A DNA stretch of 20,572 bases from Phoronis ovalis (GCA_028565635.1 JAOXYB010113158.1:1-20572); one strand, 5' to 3'. Positions 1-11,250 are shown, counted from the first letter of the stretch. Numbers and translations: made by a program. Notes: a model not told the origin generated them from the sequence alone.

Positions 1-5
1 ACTAC

Positions 6-352
6 GGGGATGTGCCGCGGAACGCAATCCAAAATTTTAGCTTGTGGTAGCAAACCCAATCCAAATTTTTTGAAATTTCAGGTTAGCAATCCAAAACTTG
101 TGAAATATAAGGGTAGCAATCCAAAATTTTAAGATATTTGAGTATAGCAATCCATTTTTATGCAAACTGATTGATACAAACCAAATTCCAAGATGTATTT
201 ACGGATACAAACCTAAAATTAGTCCAAATTATTTGTTGTAAGCAGTGTGTATGAATCCAAATGTTTGAATATCTTTACGGTAGCAATCCAAAAAAATACA
301 GTAAGAAGTATACAATCCAAATCCAAAATTTTCAACTGAGCTGCACAGCCCC
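6..352. repeat. Degenerate ~30-bp tandem repeat array with inverted flanking arms
   Basis: The core CAATCC or a close variant recurs near positions 25, 57, 87, 117, 148, 178, 208, 254, 284 and 313, that is every 30-32 bp with one phase slip near 224-254. The consensus is roughly GCAATCCAAAATTTTTGAAATATAGGGTA. The array is flanked by 13-nt arms in opposite orientation: GGGGATGTGCCGC at 6-18 on plus and GGGGCTGTGCAGC at 352-340 on minus, matching at 11 of 13 positions. Tandem repeats framed by inverted arms recall bivalve mini-elements with central tandem repeats (for example the pearl family), but that assignment is inference. The left end may continue outside the window. Open frames inside it (219-506 minus, 261-503 plus) look like repeat read-through. 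Confidence 0.6.
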
Positions 353-593
353 ACCAAAAAATAACTTGAGTACCCCCCGGACTCCAAACATTCTTACATA
401 TATGACTATTCACAGTAATGCACAGACTGTATATTGCCAAACACAAAGCGGACACAAAGTACTTCATACCCTGGCGCAGTGGTACATATGTAATAAAATT
501 TGACAAGTTATCTTACTGTTATATAATTCAGTAGCTATATAATATTTTATTGATAAATTGTTTTTCTTATACTTAATGGCGAGAGTGTTTTTT

Positions 594-704
594 CACATGT
601 GTCTCGGTGCAGAATGCTTTTCCCGGGTTCCTCTTTTTGACCAAGGGCTTAGACTACTTGACGTTGGTAAAAATTCATCACATGCGTAATCCCGGTGCGA
701 AATG
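594..704 (+). repeat. Two related ~25-bp segments, degenerate direct repeat
   Basis: Positions 594-616 read CACATGTGT then CTCGGTGCAGAATG. Positions 679-704 read CACATGCGT then AATCCCGGTGCGAAATG. The two segments start 85 bp apart in a pocket visibly richer in G+C than the surroundings, and each is followed by a CCCGGG or GCGGG stretch. This may be a decayed repeat unit, and I cannot assign it to a family. Confidence 0.3.
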
Positions 705-3700
705 GGTATTGCGGGAAAAAACGAGCACTTTTAAGTTATGCTAAATGTTTAGTCCTTTCATAAAGTAACTGTTTTGCAAGTGTAGCTTGAGGCTATTTGG
801 TGGTTTTGTACAACATGTCCCTGATCTGCACTAGAAGCTGACTGAAAATGTTCACTATATATACACAGTATGTGCTTTCAAGAATTAAAAGAATGGACAA
901 TAATCAAACCCACAGAGAGAAATTTCATATAAACTTTGAAACTATAAATCTTTTCAAGAAATGTTTACACATAGACGTGATCTAAGTTTAGACCCTTGTT
1001 ATTTTGTTTTCTTTTTTTGTTAAAATGTGTTGCATCTAATTTTTTTACTTCAAGCAGTATATGTAAATATTGACAAATAGGGTTTATATATTCAAGTTGA
1101 CTCGATTCCTATTTGATAGTGGTGACGTCATTAATTAAGAAATAGACTTGAAAAATTATGAGATGTAAACTCTGTGTTGATACTAATATTCATCAGGAGA
1201 GAAATACAAAGTTCTGTTTCTGAAAGCAAGCATATAAAGTAATGGAATATCCTTGTTCCAATACAAACTATATCCTTTATATTACATTATAAGTATGCCT
1301 CATGTGGCAAGTTTTTTTTGCTTTTCAAAGCTTTTCTTATAAATGTCAGTTAAATAGAAGGGAAAACAATTAGTTCCTTAATTTAAAATTCATCACTTTG
1401 TCACTGATTTGCCAAGGGATTCTGCATCACCTCTATCCCGCTAGTTTACATCTGACATAAAGTAAAGGTCCAGCGGGATCTTACTAATTACTAAACAATG
1501 TTTAATAGTTAATTTAGTGTAATTAGAATTTTTAAATATGGATGTTCCAGAGGTTAATAACCAAATTAGTTGACACGGTGTGATTACACAAAACTGTATT
1601 AGCAAAATTCACCAGTTTATAATATCATGAAATGTTTTTGATACGTGTTTAATTTAAAGATAATTCATATTTCCATGTTAATGTCATGTGAGGTATTTTT
1701 ATTATATTTACAATGTCGTTAATTACAGATTAGGTTTTAGATATATCACTTTAGCTTAATTACTAAAATAGAGTACAAGTCACACATTGGTATAGCTAGA
1801 CATCAACATACATGGATATAATTTATTTTAAAATAACTCGTCGCTACCTGCCTTTCATAAACATGCAAACAAATGAGATAGTTTATATTTATGTCACACA
1901 TGCATTACATCATTTCATAATTGCTACCTGGCTTAAAATAGAAATAAGAGGATAATTTAAAAATATGTTATTTTTTCAGACGCACAATGTAAGGAATGTT
2001 TAAATAGATCGAAATACCACAATATGCAAATCGTTGGCGTCACAATGAAAATATAGTTGTCCTATAAGAATTAATGGATTGTTTTTATACAAATAAAATA
2101 AACTGTTTATTTGCTTTGTCATAGTTTCTGATCCACGAAAGAAATTCACCTTTTTTTACGGCAAATACTTTCATAAGGCGTTGTACATTAGCAAGCTGAC
2201 TTACCGTTGTACGGCATGAGTAACCCGAATAAGTGCTAATGCTTGGTAAATATTGCTTGTTCATGCCGGGTTGGGAATATTTTTATTCTCGACAGAATAT
2301 AATAAAACTGATATTAATTGTAAAAATGTTTATTTGTCACACATCAAAGTACGCAAAATTTCATAAATATAAACCTAACTTTCATGTCAAATATTCGCAA
2401 ACAAATATATCATATTAAGCTGACGAAAAGAGATTCATAATTTTATTTATAATGGAAAAAATGACATGTCGGCAAAAATGATAAACACCAGATCATAATT
2501 ACAAAAATTAAAGTATATTGTATTGCATTTATTGACAAAATTAGCTTTTCAGATACTATAATCAAAAGTTTAATGAACTCTGTTTGATTAAGGCAGCATT
2601 ATTACACAGGTGAGACTTTGTTATTGAACTTCAATAATGCTGACGTGCGTAAAACTCACTGTGCAGATTGGTAACTAGGTTTTCTTCATCTTTACAAGTT
2701 TCACAAATATTTTTATATATTAGGAAACTAAAATTATTTTTTAATTGTATGTAATTAGCTTATTTTGTTTCATCAAATAATATTTTTAGCTGACGTGGCG
2801 CGTCATAGCTTTGTTGAATGTTTTTCCTTTTTAGTACTAGGTACGACTGATGGTGCGGTACGTTACGGTTGGATAATGCCTTTGTTTCTGTGACGTCTTG
2901 TATGCGTACAGTAATTGTGATGGCATTAGGTATTTCAAAGTATATTATTATCACATAGATCAGGAGTTACAGTCTGTAACCCACGATGTGCCCTCACATC
3001 CGGGCCTCACATTTGTCGTATCATTTCCAAGATGATAATAGAAAAAAAATGCCTGCAGCTCAAGATAGCATTAACATGTTTTGCCTTAGACAGTGTACTT
3101 ATTATATAACAGGTATGTACTGTTTAAAGTAGATTGCTTTTATCTACTGTAATCTCCCTGAATGTCGAAGTAGGTACTTTTGCTGACATTTCATTAATTT
3201 CAATTAGACAAGTTAACATTAGCGTCATAAATTGTAAGTGCAACAAAGAATATTACGTAACATTTATGAAACATTGACATTCTTTCTCTTAATCAACTTA
3301 TTATATACTAAATTTAATTATTCAACGAAAGTACGTCACATATGCGAATAATCGAAATGTCCAACATAGCCACTTGCGTGTTTAATTATAACGATAAGGA
3401 CTTGGCCATATTTGGAAAGTCTGCTTCTTTGGAAACTGTGAATTTCTAAGAACACCTTGATATTGTTGTGTCATTTTTATGACAGGAATGTTGCACTTGT
3501 AAAAATTAAACTGTTTTTCACTTCATCAAAAATGCATTTAACTGTCAAATAAAGCCTACATATATATCAATAAAGTATAGCTTACATCATAAAACTGATT
3601 CGAAAGATGACGCGGTGTACTTATGTTCCACACCCTGTTTTATACTTTGTATACTGTTGCATCATCTTCATTTTAGATATGCTGTAATAAAAGATGCAAA

Positions 3701-5204
3701 CAGTTGTTATTTCGTTTCAATAACATTAAAATTACTATTGCAGAACGCAGCACAGAAAATGCGTGGGCTTCAGAATTGTCGTTTTGAAAATTTACATATC
3801 AGTAACAGCTGATTTTTTTATTTCGTCTAAAACTACGTTACTGTACTTTTTCGAATATAAATATGTACGTTGCATAAAAAATTGTCCACACAATCCTAAG
3901 CATACTTCTACAATTTTTTCAAAGTCAAGATATATTCTAACAGGCGACTATTCATCTTTCATAGAACGAATTTTTATTATTTGGATAAATAAGATATTCG
4001 ATCACAGGAGAATCATTTTAGTTTTAGGTAACGTCCAATGATACATCTCTAACTGACATTATGTTGCGTCTAAAAAAGCAGTGACTATTTTCCAGTTTAA
4101 AATCACATTAAAATAACATTGACAGTAATCTTAATGGCTAGCGGAAACAGATGCGTCCCAAGTGAATTAAATGTGATCTCTATGGTTAAAATTATTAATA
4201 TTACTAGCAAGTAGGTGTTTTAGAACCGGATGTATAAACGTATGAAGAGATGATGTAAGTTCATTCTGATTACGCCTCTAATTAAAATGTATTGTCTATT
4301 AAATACACATTTCCGACTCAGCGTTTAGCAAATTCTTGAGGACTACGCTTTTTTTAAATAAAAAGTGCATTCTCATGTGCTGATTTTATAATGTTAAGTG
4401 ATTTTATCATTAATACATTGACCGTACTTCAAATGTTTCTTAAATGTCATGAATGAATACTATATAAAGCTTGTAATTACCAATAAGCTCAGGAATAAAC
4501 TGTCTGCATGCACTAGAAACCAACGTAATCGATTTTGCAAACACGGGTTCCAGCATGTGATTCATTCATAAATACGGATAATTGTGGGATCGATAGGGTT
4601 CGTTTCACCCCGCCACCTGGCGTATGCAAACAGCTCAGAAATAAAACATGGCAATAAACATTTTTCAAAACTTCACTTTCTGTAATGCATTTTATGATGT
4701 ACAATATCATACTAACTATATATGAACACACTCGTACATTTTTAAGACAGGTTAAGTGTTCTTGTTCTGTGGTGCAATAAAGCGTAACACTTGTGTTTTT
4801 ACAAAACAGATTATACATGTTTGTTATATATGCAATAATTGTCAATTTCTTCATGTCTTATGAGATCTTTAGAGTAGTTTTATCCGCACAGGGCATACAC
4901 TAACAGGTTGCCACTGCGGTCATATCTTTACCAAAACCCGCTATATATTACATGTATACTTAGGCCCAGCTAGCACATTTATAAAACTCAAACTTACACG
5001 CTTAAATAACTAGTGCACATCTTTGCACTCTAGTCTACCACATAATACATATTTTATAAAAATTACAAAAATAAAAGTGTTGGCAAACAGGGGAATGAAC
5101 ATATAAACTCAAATGTGCAGCATCTATCTACAGCATGACTTGATAAAATGAGATATAAAACATGTGCATGTAAAAATGGAATTAAATGTTGAATGCGTAT
5201 ATGT

Positions 5205-5210
5205 TTTAAT
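5205..5210 (-). terminator. Possible poly(A) signal (ATTAAA) for CNRIP1
   Basis: The minus-strand hexamer ATTAAA lies about 115 nt downstream of the CNRIP1 stop codon. It is the commonest variant of AATAAA. No canonical AATAAA was noticed on the minus strand in the 3' UTR-sized interval, although such hexamers arise by chance in A+T-rich DNA. Confidence 0.3.
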
Positions 5211-5325
5211 TTGCTCCGATTTCTTTTACAGTATGATTGTGTTATTCTTGATATATAAATAAAAACAGCGATGATTGCTGTGCGTTCAAAATAAGTCCTG
5301 TTTGCTATGTTTAAAAAATATTTTC

Positions 5326-5487
5326 TTATCGGAATTTCTCCTGACGAATGAACACTTTGGTTTTATCATCGGTTAATGAGCACTCGAATTCTACAGCAGA
5401 AAGTGCTTGTCCCCAGCGTGAATGCTCATCTTTTGGCTTGTACATTTTGCATTGTAAACATTGCATCAGCGAGCCGCATTCTTTGAT
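5326..5487 (-). CDS. CNRIP1: CNRIP1 exon 3 (C-terminal coding exon)
   Basis: The acceptor is TTTCTCTCTTTACAG followed by ATC AAA GAA in phase 0. The exon has 53 codons and ends in TAA at 5326-5328. Its start, IKECGSLMQCLQCKMYK, aligns without gaps with the vertebrate segment around GTFETVWQVKFYN. KDEHSRWG matches the human RDHCQWG position and AVEFEC matches VIEYEC. The last residues FIRQEKFR correspond to the human WVNKESFL end. Confidence 0.92.
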   Translation of the reverse strand: MKECGSLMQCLQCKMYKPKDEHSRWGQALSAVEFECSLTDDKTKVFIRQEKFR

Positions 5488-8400
5488 CTGTAAAGAGAGA
5501 AACATGTACCATTTTTTTTTTAGTCGCGACATGTTTGCATCCATAAATAAGCATCAGAAAATGATTTCACTGGAAGAAGGAAATAGTTTAGTGGCAGTGG
5601 CTTGTTACATTGTATAAGCAACAGCTAGATCGGTATAACTGATTTCTCTTTATGGAAAACAACCAAGTTTTGCGACCAGCATACTATTTAGCAGTAACGC
5701 AAACTGCACTCAGTACCCTGCATGGTAGATTATTCGCCTTTAGTGAAACTATTAATTTATTGCCATTAATCAACAGGTGCTCGTATTGCCATAGCATATA
5801 CAACAAATCAATAACAGGTTTTTACCTGGATTCTAAAAATTAAAACCTAACACTGGGAACATTTGATACAAATATAACTCCTAAGTGCAGCATTCCTGAG
5901 CAACAGGCTGTATCGCATGCCTCGCTTATATAGTCGTTATGGTGAAATTAAACAACGATACAGGAAAAAGTCTATACTACTATAAAATACCATCGTGATA
6001 GATGTTTGTCACTGTATTTAAGTAATATTTAAAGGCAATTTAAGAAATAATATATTTCTGTTAACGAATGTTATAATGAAAATTTTAACTAACTATCTCA
6101 AGGAATGCTTTTTTAACTTGTTACTGACTCAAATATAAATAATTAAACCTGTATTCAATTATGCCCTTTTATAACTACCTCGACATGCGTTTGCCTGATG
6201 TGATAAAAAATCTCTTACACATTTAATTTAATGTTGAAACAGTGGCCTTTAATTAACGAAAAAATCTATGAAGTACTGATTGACATTCGGTGAGTGACAT
6301 AGTTGTGTACATATGGATACATTTTATGAATATTTATATAACTATAGGCGATCTCTGTAATGTTGCTGAAGCGGTGTCAGAAGAATAAATACTATCCAAA
6401 ACCCACAGCACGAAAAAAAATTTCATCTTAACGCTCATGCATACCATAGTCTTCTTTAAATAATTAGGGTACGTATGTGTTTTGTTTGTTTTACTGGACA
6501 CGCACCTGTTAAAATATCGTTGCAATAATAAGTTGTTTATACCTAAAGGAACGTCCAAAAATAAGTTTTCAAAATCAGTAGCATATTTAGGTTTCGCCGC
6601 TACGAACTTTCCATAGATAAAATTATATCTTTGAACTTAAGATCCGGAATGAGATGACTGCCCTAGTTGTTATTTTATTTTTGTGATAATATATTTGTTT
6701 TTATTTTATTTTTTTAATATTTAGAAATTAAAACACATTTTAAAATATTATTCATTCCCAAATTATTCGAAATAAAATATACGTTTTTAAAATCATTTCC
6801 ACATTTTCCACCTAAGAAATTTTGATAGATAAGCTAGGTTACCCAAATGTCCGAATAAGATTTTGGTTCGAGCAACTGATATTGCGTTATTTGTTTGCTT
6901 CTTTTTTATTGCGTCTTTTAAGAGCAAGTCGTTTATCACATATAAAAAAATAATTTTGGACAATTCAGATTGACAGAACTGGAACGAAATTTGCTTGTTT
7001 TAGCAATTAGCAAGGAATGTTAATTAAATATCGGTAATGAGACTAAAAGAACCATTTATCACACCGGCACATCATGCTGACAGTATGGAATTCTCTAGGA
7101 TATTTATTTAACTTTTAGCTACCTGTTGTTTACTGCGTTCAGAAAAGTTTACTGCAAGTCTAATCAAGGATATCCCATGTGTTTTAATCAACTGTGAAGG
7201 AAGGGACAAAGATACGCACATACTGTTTACACATTTGTCCGGACATTTAAATACAAGTAATGAGTCTAAAAACTAGTGTCTTTTTGCACTTAAGTTTATC
7301 ACTAACTGGAAATCCGGTTTCTCTCTAAATCGTTGTTTCTACTATTTGTCACGGGGATAAAACATGCTTTTGTATCAGATTTTTACAGTCGTAAATATAT
7401 TTAAGCAGGAATGTGTTTACCGCTAATTAATTAAAAATTAAATAGTTATGTGCACCTTGAGCAGCTGCAGTATTCTGCATGCGAATTTCTTAAATACCAA
7501 AGAAATTCTAAACGCGCCAGTCAAATAACGAGATCCCACAAGTATTATACAAAAGGTGTACAATTTGCTTAATTTAGCGAGTATTTGGTAATTTTAGATA
7601 TATTTTTCTAATTTTAGTTTTTTATTTGTTTTGGGAGTATATCCAGTGCGACGAGACGGCTAGTTAAGCACTTTGGTTGTTTATTTTTCACAGCTCATTT
7701 GCAATAAAACGGCGATTATCTCATACTTAACCTATCTCCCACTTCCTGGTTAACCGTAAATCATGCCTTAATATAATACTGAATCTTTTTATCGTGCATT
7801 AAAAGCCTCGTTTCATTCATGTAATTATTGCGGAGAATTATTGCACGTAATCGATATATTAATTGTTTTCTCTATGGAATGTGCCATTGAGGAAAAAACG
7901 AATGTTGCACAGGTTAATGGCTTTTACAGATTGTTTCGTTTTCTCGAGAGTAATGCTGGCTTAATTATTACTGGCACTTTTACAAACAATTGTTTAATTT
8001 TGGAATCTTGTGGTTTGTATTCCTGGTTAGAAAGGAATTTGCCCTAGAGAATAGGACGTTCTTGTCATTCATTAAAAATAGGGATAAAAGTGCGAATTAT
8101 TAATTTTAAATGAAAAAATAAAATTATGCAATCAAACTGATGGCTGTGCCGCTAACACATGTCATACATTTCGTTAGGTTTACAAACACTATGATACACC
8201 AATGTTATTTCAGTAAAAACTTTCTGCTATTTAAAAAACACATCTTTGTAACATATATAAACAGAACTTGTCAGTACCTCCAATATTACTGGAATGTCCG
8301 TTCTTTTTCCAGCTTTACTAACTTCAAATTTTGAAGTTTCCCAGGTTCCTCGAAAACAGGCCTTGTCTGTGTCACTCTTTTCTTCACTGCAGACAACGCG

Positions 8401-11141
8401 TTTAAACTCAATACCACAGCCAAAAATTGTAAATGATCTGCAAGGTAAAAATATATACATATATTTTTGTACAGTAAAGTATCATAAAGTATCGCTGAGC
8501 GTTTATTCTCACTGTATTTTTTCTAATGTTTTTTTTACGCCAATATCTAGTCACAACTTCGTTTAGTGTGCCAAGTAAAATAATTCAAGAAATAGACATG
8601 CATTTTTTTGGAAAATGTTTCTATTTTTGCATTAACATTATATGTCTTAAATATGACAGTTTTCAAAGAGGTTCTTGAATATTTAGTTTTGATGAAAACG
8701 CTGGCCTCAATTGAAGGGAAATACAGACGGCTGCGAATGTTTCCAGATAATGCAATAGACACTGCTATAATCGTGGTTCAAATTTTCCATTTATCACGCG
8801 AAATATTTGAAAAATTTTGATTTAAATTTATTGGGTTTTTATTATTACTCTCTCATCCGGGTGCAAAAGTTTAAAAAGTCTAAGGTTTCCAAAATAGTGC
8901 CATGAAATTTTTAAACATTTAAGGAAGTATAAAATAATAGCAAAAAATGAATATAACATATTCATAATTACATGAAAGCATAATTACAATGAATATATAA
9001 TAATTTTTATTTCCTTTTAATAATGACAAGATCATTATCGTTACTCTAATTAGACTACATTAATGTAAATGACTGATTTTCAATTAATCTATTGAAATTG
9101 TACAGTTCAAATGTACATTGGAAAAATATGTTGAAAACATCGGTTTGATAAAGATCTCTACTCTTTTATCAATAGCGTACGTGCTTTAGTTTTTGGCTCT
9201 TTTCATAAAGTTCATGCAGACTACTTCCAATAAATAGTGGGAAATGTATCATGGCAAAATATTTACTTCGGAACTAGTCAAATGTGTTCGTATTTACAAT
9301 TTTGCAGTATTTCCGAAACAATACCACAGACAAATTTAACTCATAATAAGCCATTGCTTTCTCGAAAACCACTTTGTGTGCATATGGCAATGCAATATTT
9401 CGTAAAAGGCCCGAACCACAACTACATGATTATTGCATGCCTCCCTTTTTGAAGTGCTAGAATTTAAGCGCCACCTACTGTCAAAAATTGCGATTTGCTT
9501 TTTGATTGAGCATGTTTTGCCATCTATCGGTAGCTAGAAAAATAGGAATGGATGACAAATACGCATCAAATTACGTATAAACAAGAAGAGATATGACATT
9601 ATTTAAACATTAGCTCTTTTGACTTGTGCGATGTAAATATACCTCTACAAAATTTGTCGAGAAATCAGAGCCACTACATCAGGAGAAACCGTCTCAGTTT
9701 TTAGAGTTAGTAGGTTTGTTACCCCGTGGTTTATAAGTTCATATCAGACTGACATCAGTCTATGAAAATGAAATACTTATTATAGTAAGTTCTACATGTC
9801 GCGAAAAAGTTCATTAACGTTCATTAATATTTTATATATCAGTATTTCTGACTTTTTTAGAACTATATTTATACCCCAATTACATATCTAACTGTTCGTT
9901 TACAGAAGCCCCCAGTTCGCTGGTTCATGTTAATAACTGCAGTAAATGTTGGTAACGATTGTTGTTATTAACTAGCCTACTGTGAATTATCTTCGTGAAA
10001 GTAAAAGAAGCCCCCCTTCGCATGCCTAAACGTTACAAATATCAACCTCCTACATGCGAATAACATGGCAAGTGAAGCAGTAAATAAGGGAGTAAACACT
10101 GATCAAATTTTGCATAACATTTCTTATCAATATTAAAACCGTCTCAGACGCTCAAGCTATAGGTATATCTACACGTTTTAATTAAAGTCAGTACAGTTAT
10201 ATTCTAGATTATATAACACACCGAGTGTCAAGTAAAAATTGGAAACAAACAAGTAGATGTTCCACACCAGCTATCACCAGTAGTTATGATCATCTTAATC
10301 CAAATCCTCGATTTCTATGGGTACCTTTTATACGCCTTCTCTGGCATAGCAAGAGTATGATTTTGGAGGCCTAGTCGGATGTTCCGTGTGAAAGCATAAA
10401 ACAAGTAACAATATTCTGAACATTAAAATAGGAACTGGTATACTATGGGTTACAAAAATGTGATATAGGATGGGGTATGATTTAGAATATTTGGTATAGC
10501 ATATGGGTCTATCGCCATTTTTGGTATATAGATCGAGGTGATCCGAAGATTTACCTTCAGTGGCACAGAGGGAGCAACCTACAAAGGGCTTTTATTTAAG
10601 TTGGTTCAGTGGTATGTTAAAAACTACAAGTGCATACACAACTGTTAGTTTGCATACTTTAAAGAATAAATTAAAATCAATTAATAATTCTAAATTCTAA
10701 AAAGCGATGATATTTTCTGTACTGAACTGTTACTCACGTTAATTCCAGCGCAGGTTTGATGCTAACTTCAACTACGTATTTGGTTTCTACTTCAAGTTTT
10801 ATAGTTCTAAATGCTGTAAAGCGTTCTCCATCTATTTTAAAATAAACAGGATCTCCTCCAGTTAGTTTTCTTATGCTTATAGTTACAGTAAAAACAGAAG
10901 GCAATTTCCATAGATGTTCGTGTGAAATCTGTGTGCTGAAACTGCTGGTTCTATTTCTTTTAAGATCCAAGAAACTATTCGAACGAGCACGAGGTATCGG
11001 TGGTAAATCGTCCCCTCCCCCACTCTCATGTGAATCGTCGATGGAATCATCACTGCCAATTAGCCGGGCCATTTGCTTGGGAGAGACACCATTTACCGTC
11101 AATCTTGGCACAACCAGTAAATCTCTTGATACTTCAGTCAT
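5326..11141 (-). CDS. CNRIP1: CB1 cannabinoid receptor-interacting protein 1 homologue (three-exon gene)
   Basis: CNRIP1 is a small cytosolic beta-rich protein that in vertebrates binds the C-terminal tail of the CB1 receptor and modulates its signalling. Three coding exons (10738-11141, 8278-8437, 5326-5487) join at phases 2 and 0 with GT-AG sites to give 726 nt, 241 residues plus stop. Vertebrate CNRIP1 is 164 residues. Conserved landmarks are VFTVTISIRK, DPVYFKIDGERF, RTIKL, YVVEVSIKP (exon 1); GTWET and IPVILE (exon 2); HSRWG, AVEFEC and the end FIRQEKFR (exon 3). The first ~80 residues are an extra low-complexity Ser/Arg/Asp-rich segment. The ATG at 11141 has A at -3, and the frame stays open upstream with no other ATG. 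Family assignment is firm. A role with a cannabinoid receptor is doubtful because CB1 is not known outside chordates. It could be a divergent paralogue rather than the one-to-one orthologue. Confidence 0.9.
5488..8277 (-). other. CNRIP1: CNRIP1 intron 2
   Basis: The intron is 2,790 nt, with donor GAG/GTACTG and acceptor TTTACAG, splitting the CDS at phase 0. Its position matches the boundary between the two C-terminal exons of the vertebrate gene as I remember it. No additional exon or recognisable element was seen inside. The open frames at 5652-5843, 6334-6558 and 7841-8047 look like chance. Confidence 0.8.
8278..8437 (-). CDS. CNRIP1: CNRIP1 exon 2
   Basis: The acceptor TTTTTACCTTGCAG is followed by A, which completes the ACA threonine codon begun by exon 1. 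Then come SFTIFGCGIEFKRVV, the pair DTDKACFRGTWETS, and DIPVILE before the donor GAG/GTACTG. In human CNRIP1 the equivalent residues are NISIGGVLVPLEL, VVYTGTYDTEG and PIQITMPFT. The exon is 160 nt, phase 2 in and phase 0 out. The opposite-strand frame at 8294-8566 is a shadow of it. Confidence 0.92.
8438..10737 (-). other. CNRIP1: CNRIP1 intron 1
   Basis: The intron is 2,300 nt, with donor AAC/GTGAGT and acceptor CCTTGCAG. It contains A+T-rich sequence, chance open frames (8547-8820, 9237-9452) and the two GCCAYCTAYYG-type motifs at 9468-9535. An AATAAA on the minus strand near 10591-10597 lies about 140 nt into the intron. It could end a truncated transcript, but there is no other support for that. 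Confidence 0.8.
9468..9535 (+). repeat. Pair of GCCACCTACTGT / GCCATCTATCGGT motifs
   Basis: GCGCCACCTACTGTCAAAA at 9468-9486 and TTGCCATCTATCGGTAGCT at 9517-9535 share the pattern GCCAYCTAY-N-GT about 50 bp apart. Short motifs of this type often lie near the ends of small non-autonomous transposons, but no terminal inverted repeat pair or target duplication was found, so this remains only a motif observation. Confidence 0.2.
10738..11141 (-). CDS. CNRIP1: CNRIP1 exon 1 with N-terminal extension
   Basis: Residues 1-80 form a polar, probably disordered leader: LLVVPRLTVNG near 8-18, a run rich in Asp/Ser/Gly at 30-45, PPIPRARSNSF at 47-57 and KRNRTSSFSTQ at 61-71. Residues 80-134 (LPSVFTVTISIRK through VSIKPALEL) match the start of vertebrate CNRIP1, which itself begins near the equivalent of residue 78. 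The exon ends TTA AC/GTGAGT, phase 2. An internal Met at residue 24 is an alternative start, but the first ATG has the better context. Confidence 0.9.
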
Positions 11142-11164
11142 ATTTTGGATTATAATTATACTAA

Positions 11165-11250
11165 CTACACGCGAAATTGCATAAATTCTAATACAATTCT
11201 TCGTTCTGTGTAACAGTGATGCACTCCGTAATCCAAGGAAGTTTGCAAAG
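11165..11250 (-). CDS. Last candidate exon of the CNRIP1-like copy
   Basis: The acceptor GACATTTCAG is followed by CT, which completes a GCT codon with the last base of the previous exon. Then come LQTSLDYGVHHCYTERR and IVLEFMQFRV before TAG at 11165-11167. HHC and VLEF fall where CNRIP1 has the RDHCQWG and VIEYEC stretches. The stop is only 23 nt before the CNRIP1 ATG, within one uninterrupted stretch. Confidence 0.4.

Larger units (their letters stand above)
390..5325. other. Intergenic A+T-rich DNA, no supported gene
   Basis: Nearly 5 kb downstream of the CNRIP1 stop codon, with only short low-complexity open frames and no recognisable domain or coherent exon chain. It holds a more G+C-rich pocket at 580-740 with two related segments, another at 2970-3030, and a third at 4510-4640. 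A palindromic CRE-like TGACGTCA occurs at about 1123-1130 but has no nearby gene to regulate. The 3' UTR of CNRIP1 must occupy the right edge of this interval. Confidence 0.6.

Noticed and set aside
219-506. Overlapping 95- and 80-codon frames at the left end
   Set aside because: They are read-through of the 30-bp repeat array, whose period is divisible by three.
1123-1130. TGACGTCA palindrome as a CRE regulatory site
   Set aside because: It is an exact CRE match, but it is over 4 kb downstream of CNRIP1 and near no promoter. A single 8-mer is weak evidence.
4641-4854. N-terminal part of the 113-residue minus-strand frame at 4513-4854
   Set aside because: Composition is that of translated A+T-rich DNA. 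Only the last ~35 codons look unusual, and those are reported separately at low interest.
8294-8566. 90-codon plus-strand frame
   Set aside because: It is the antisense shadow of CNRIP1 exon 2.
10873-11184. 103-codon plus-strand frame
   Set aside because: It is the antisense shadow of CNRIP1 exon 1, where the homology and splice donor lie on minus.
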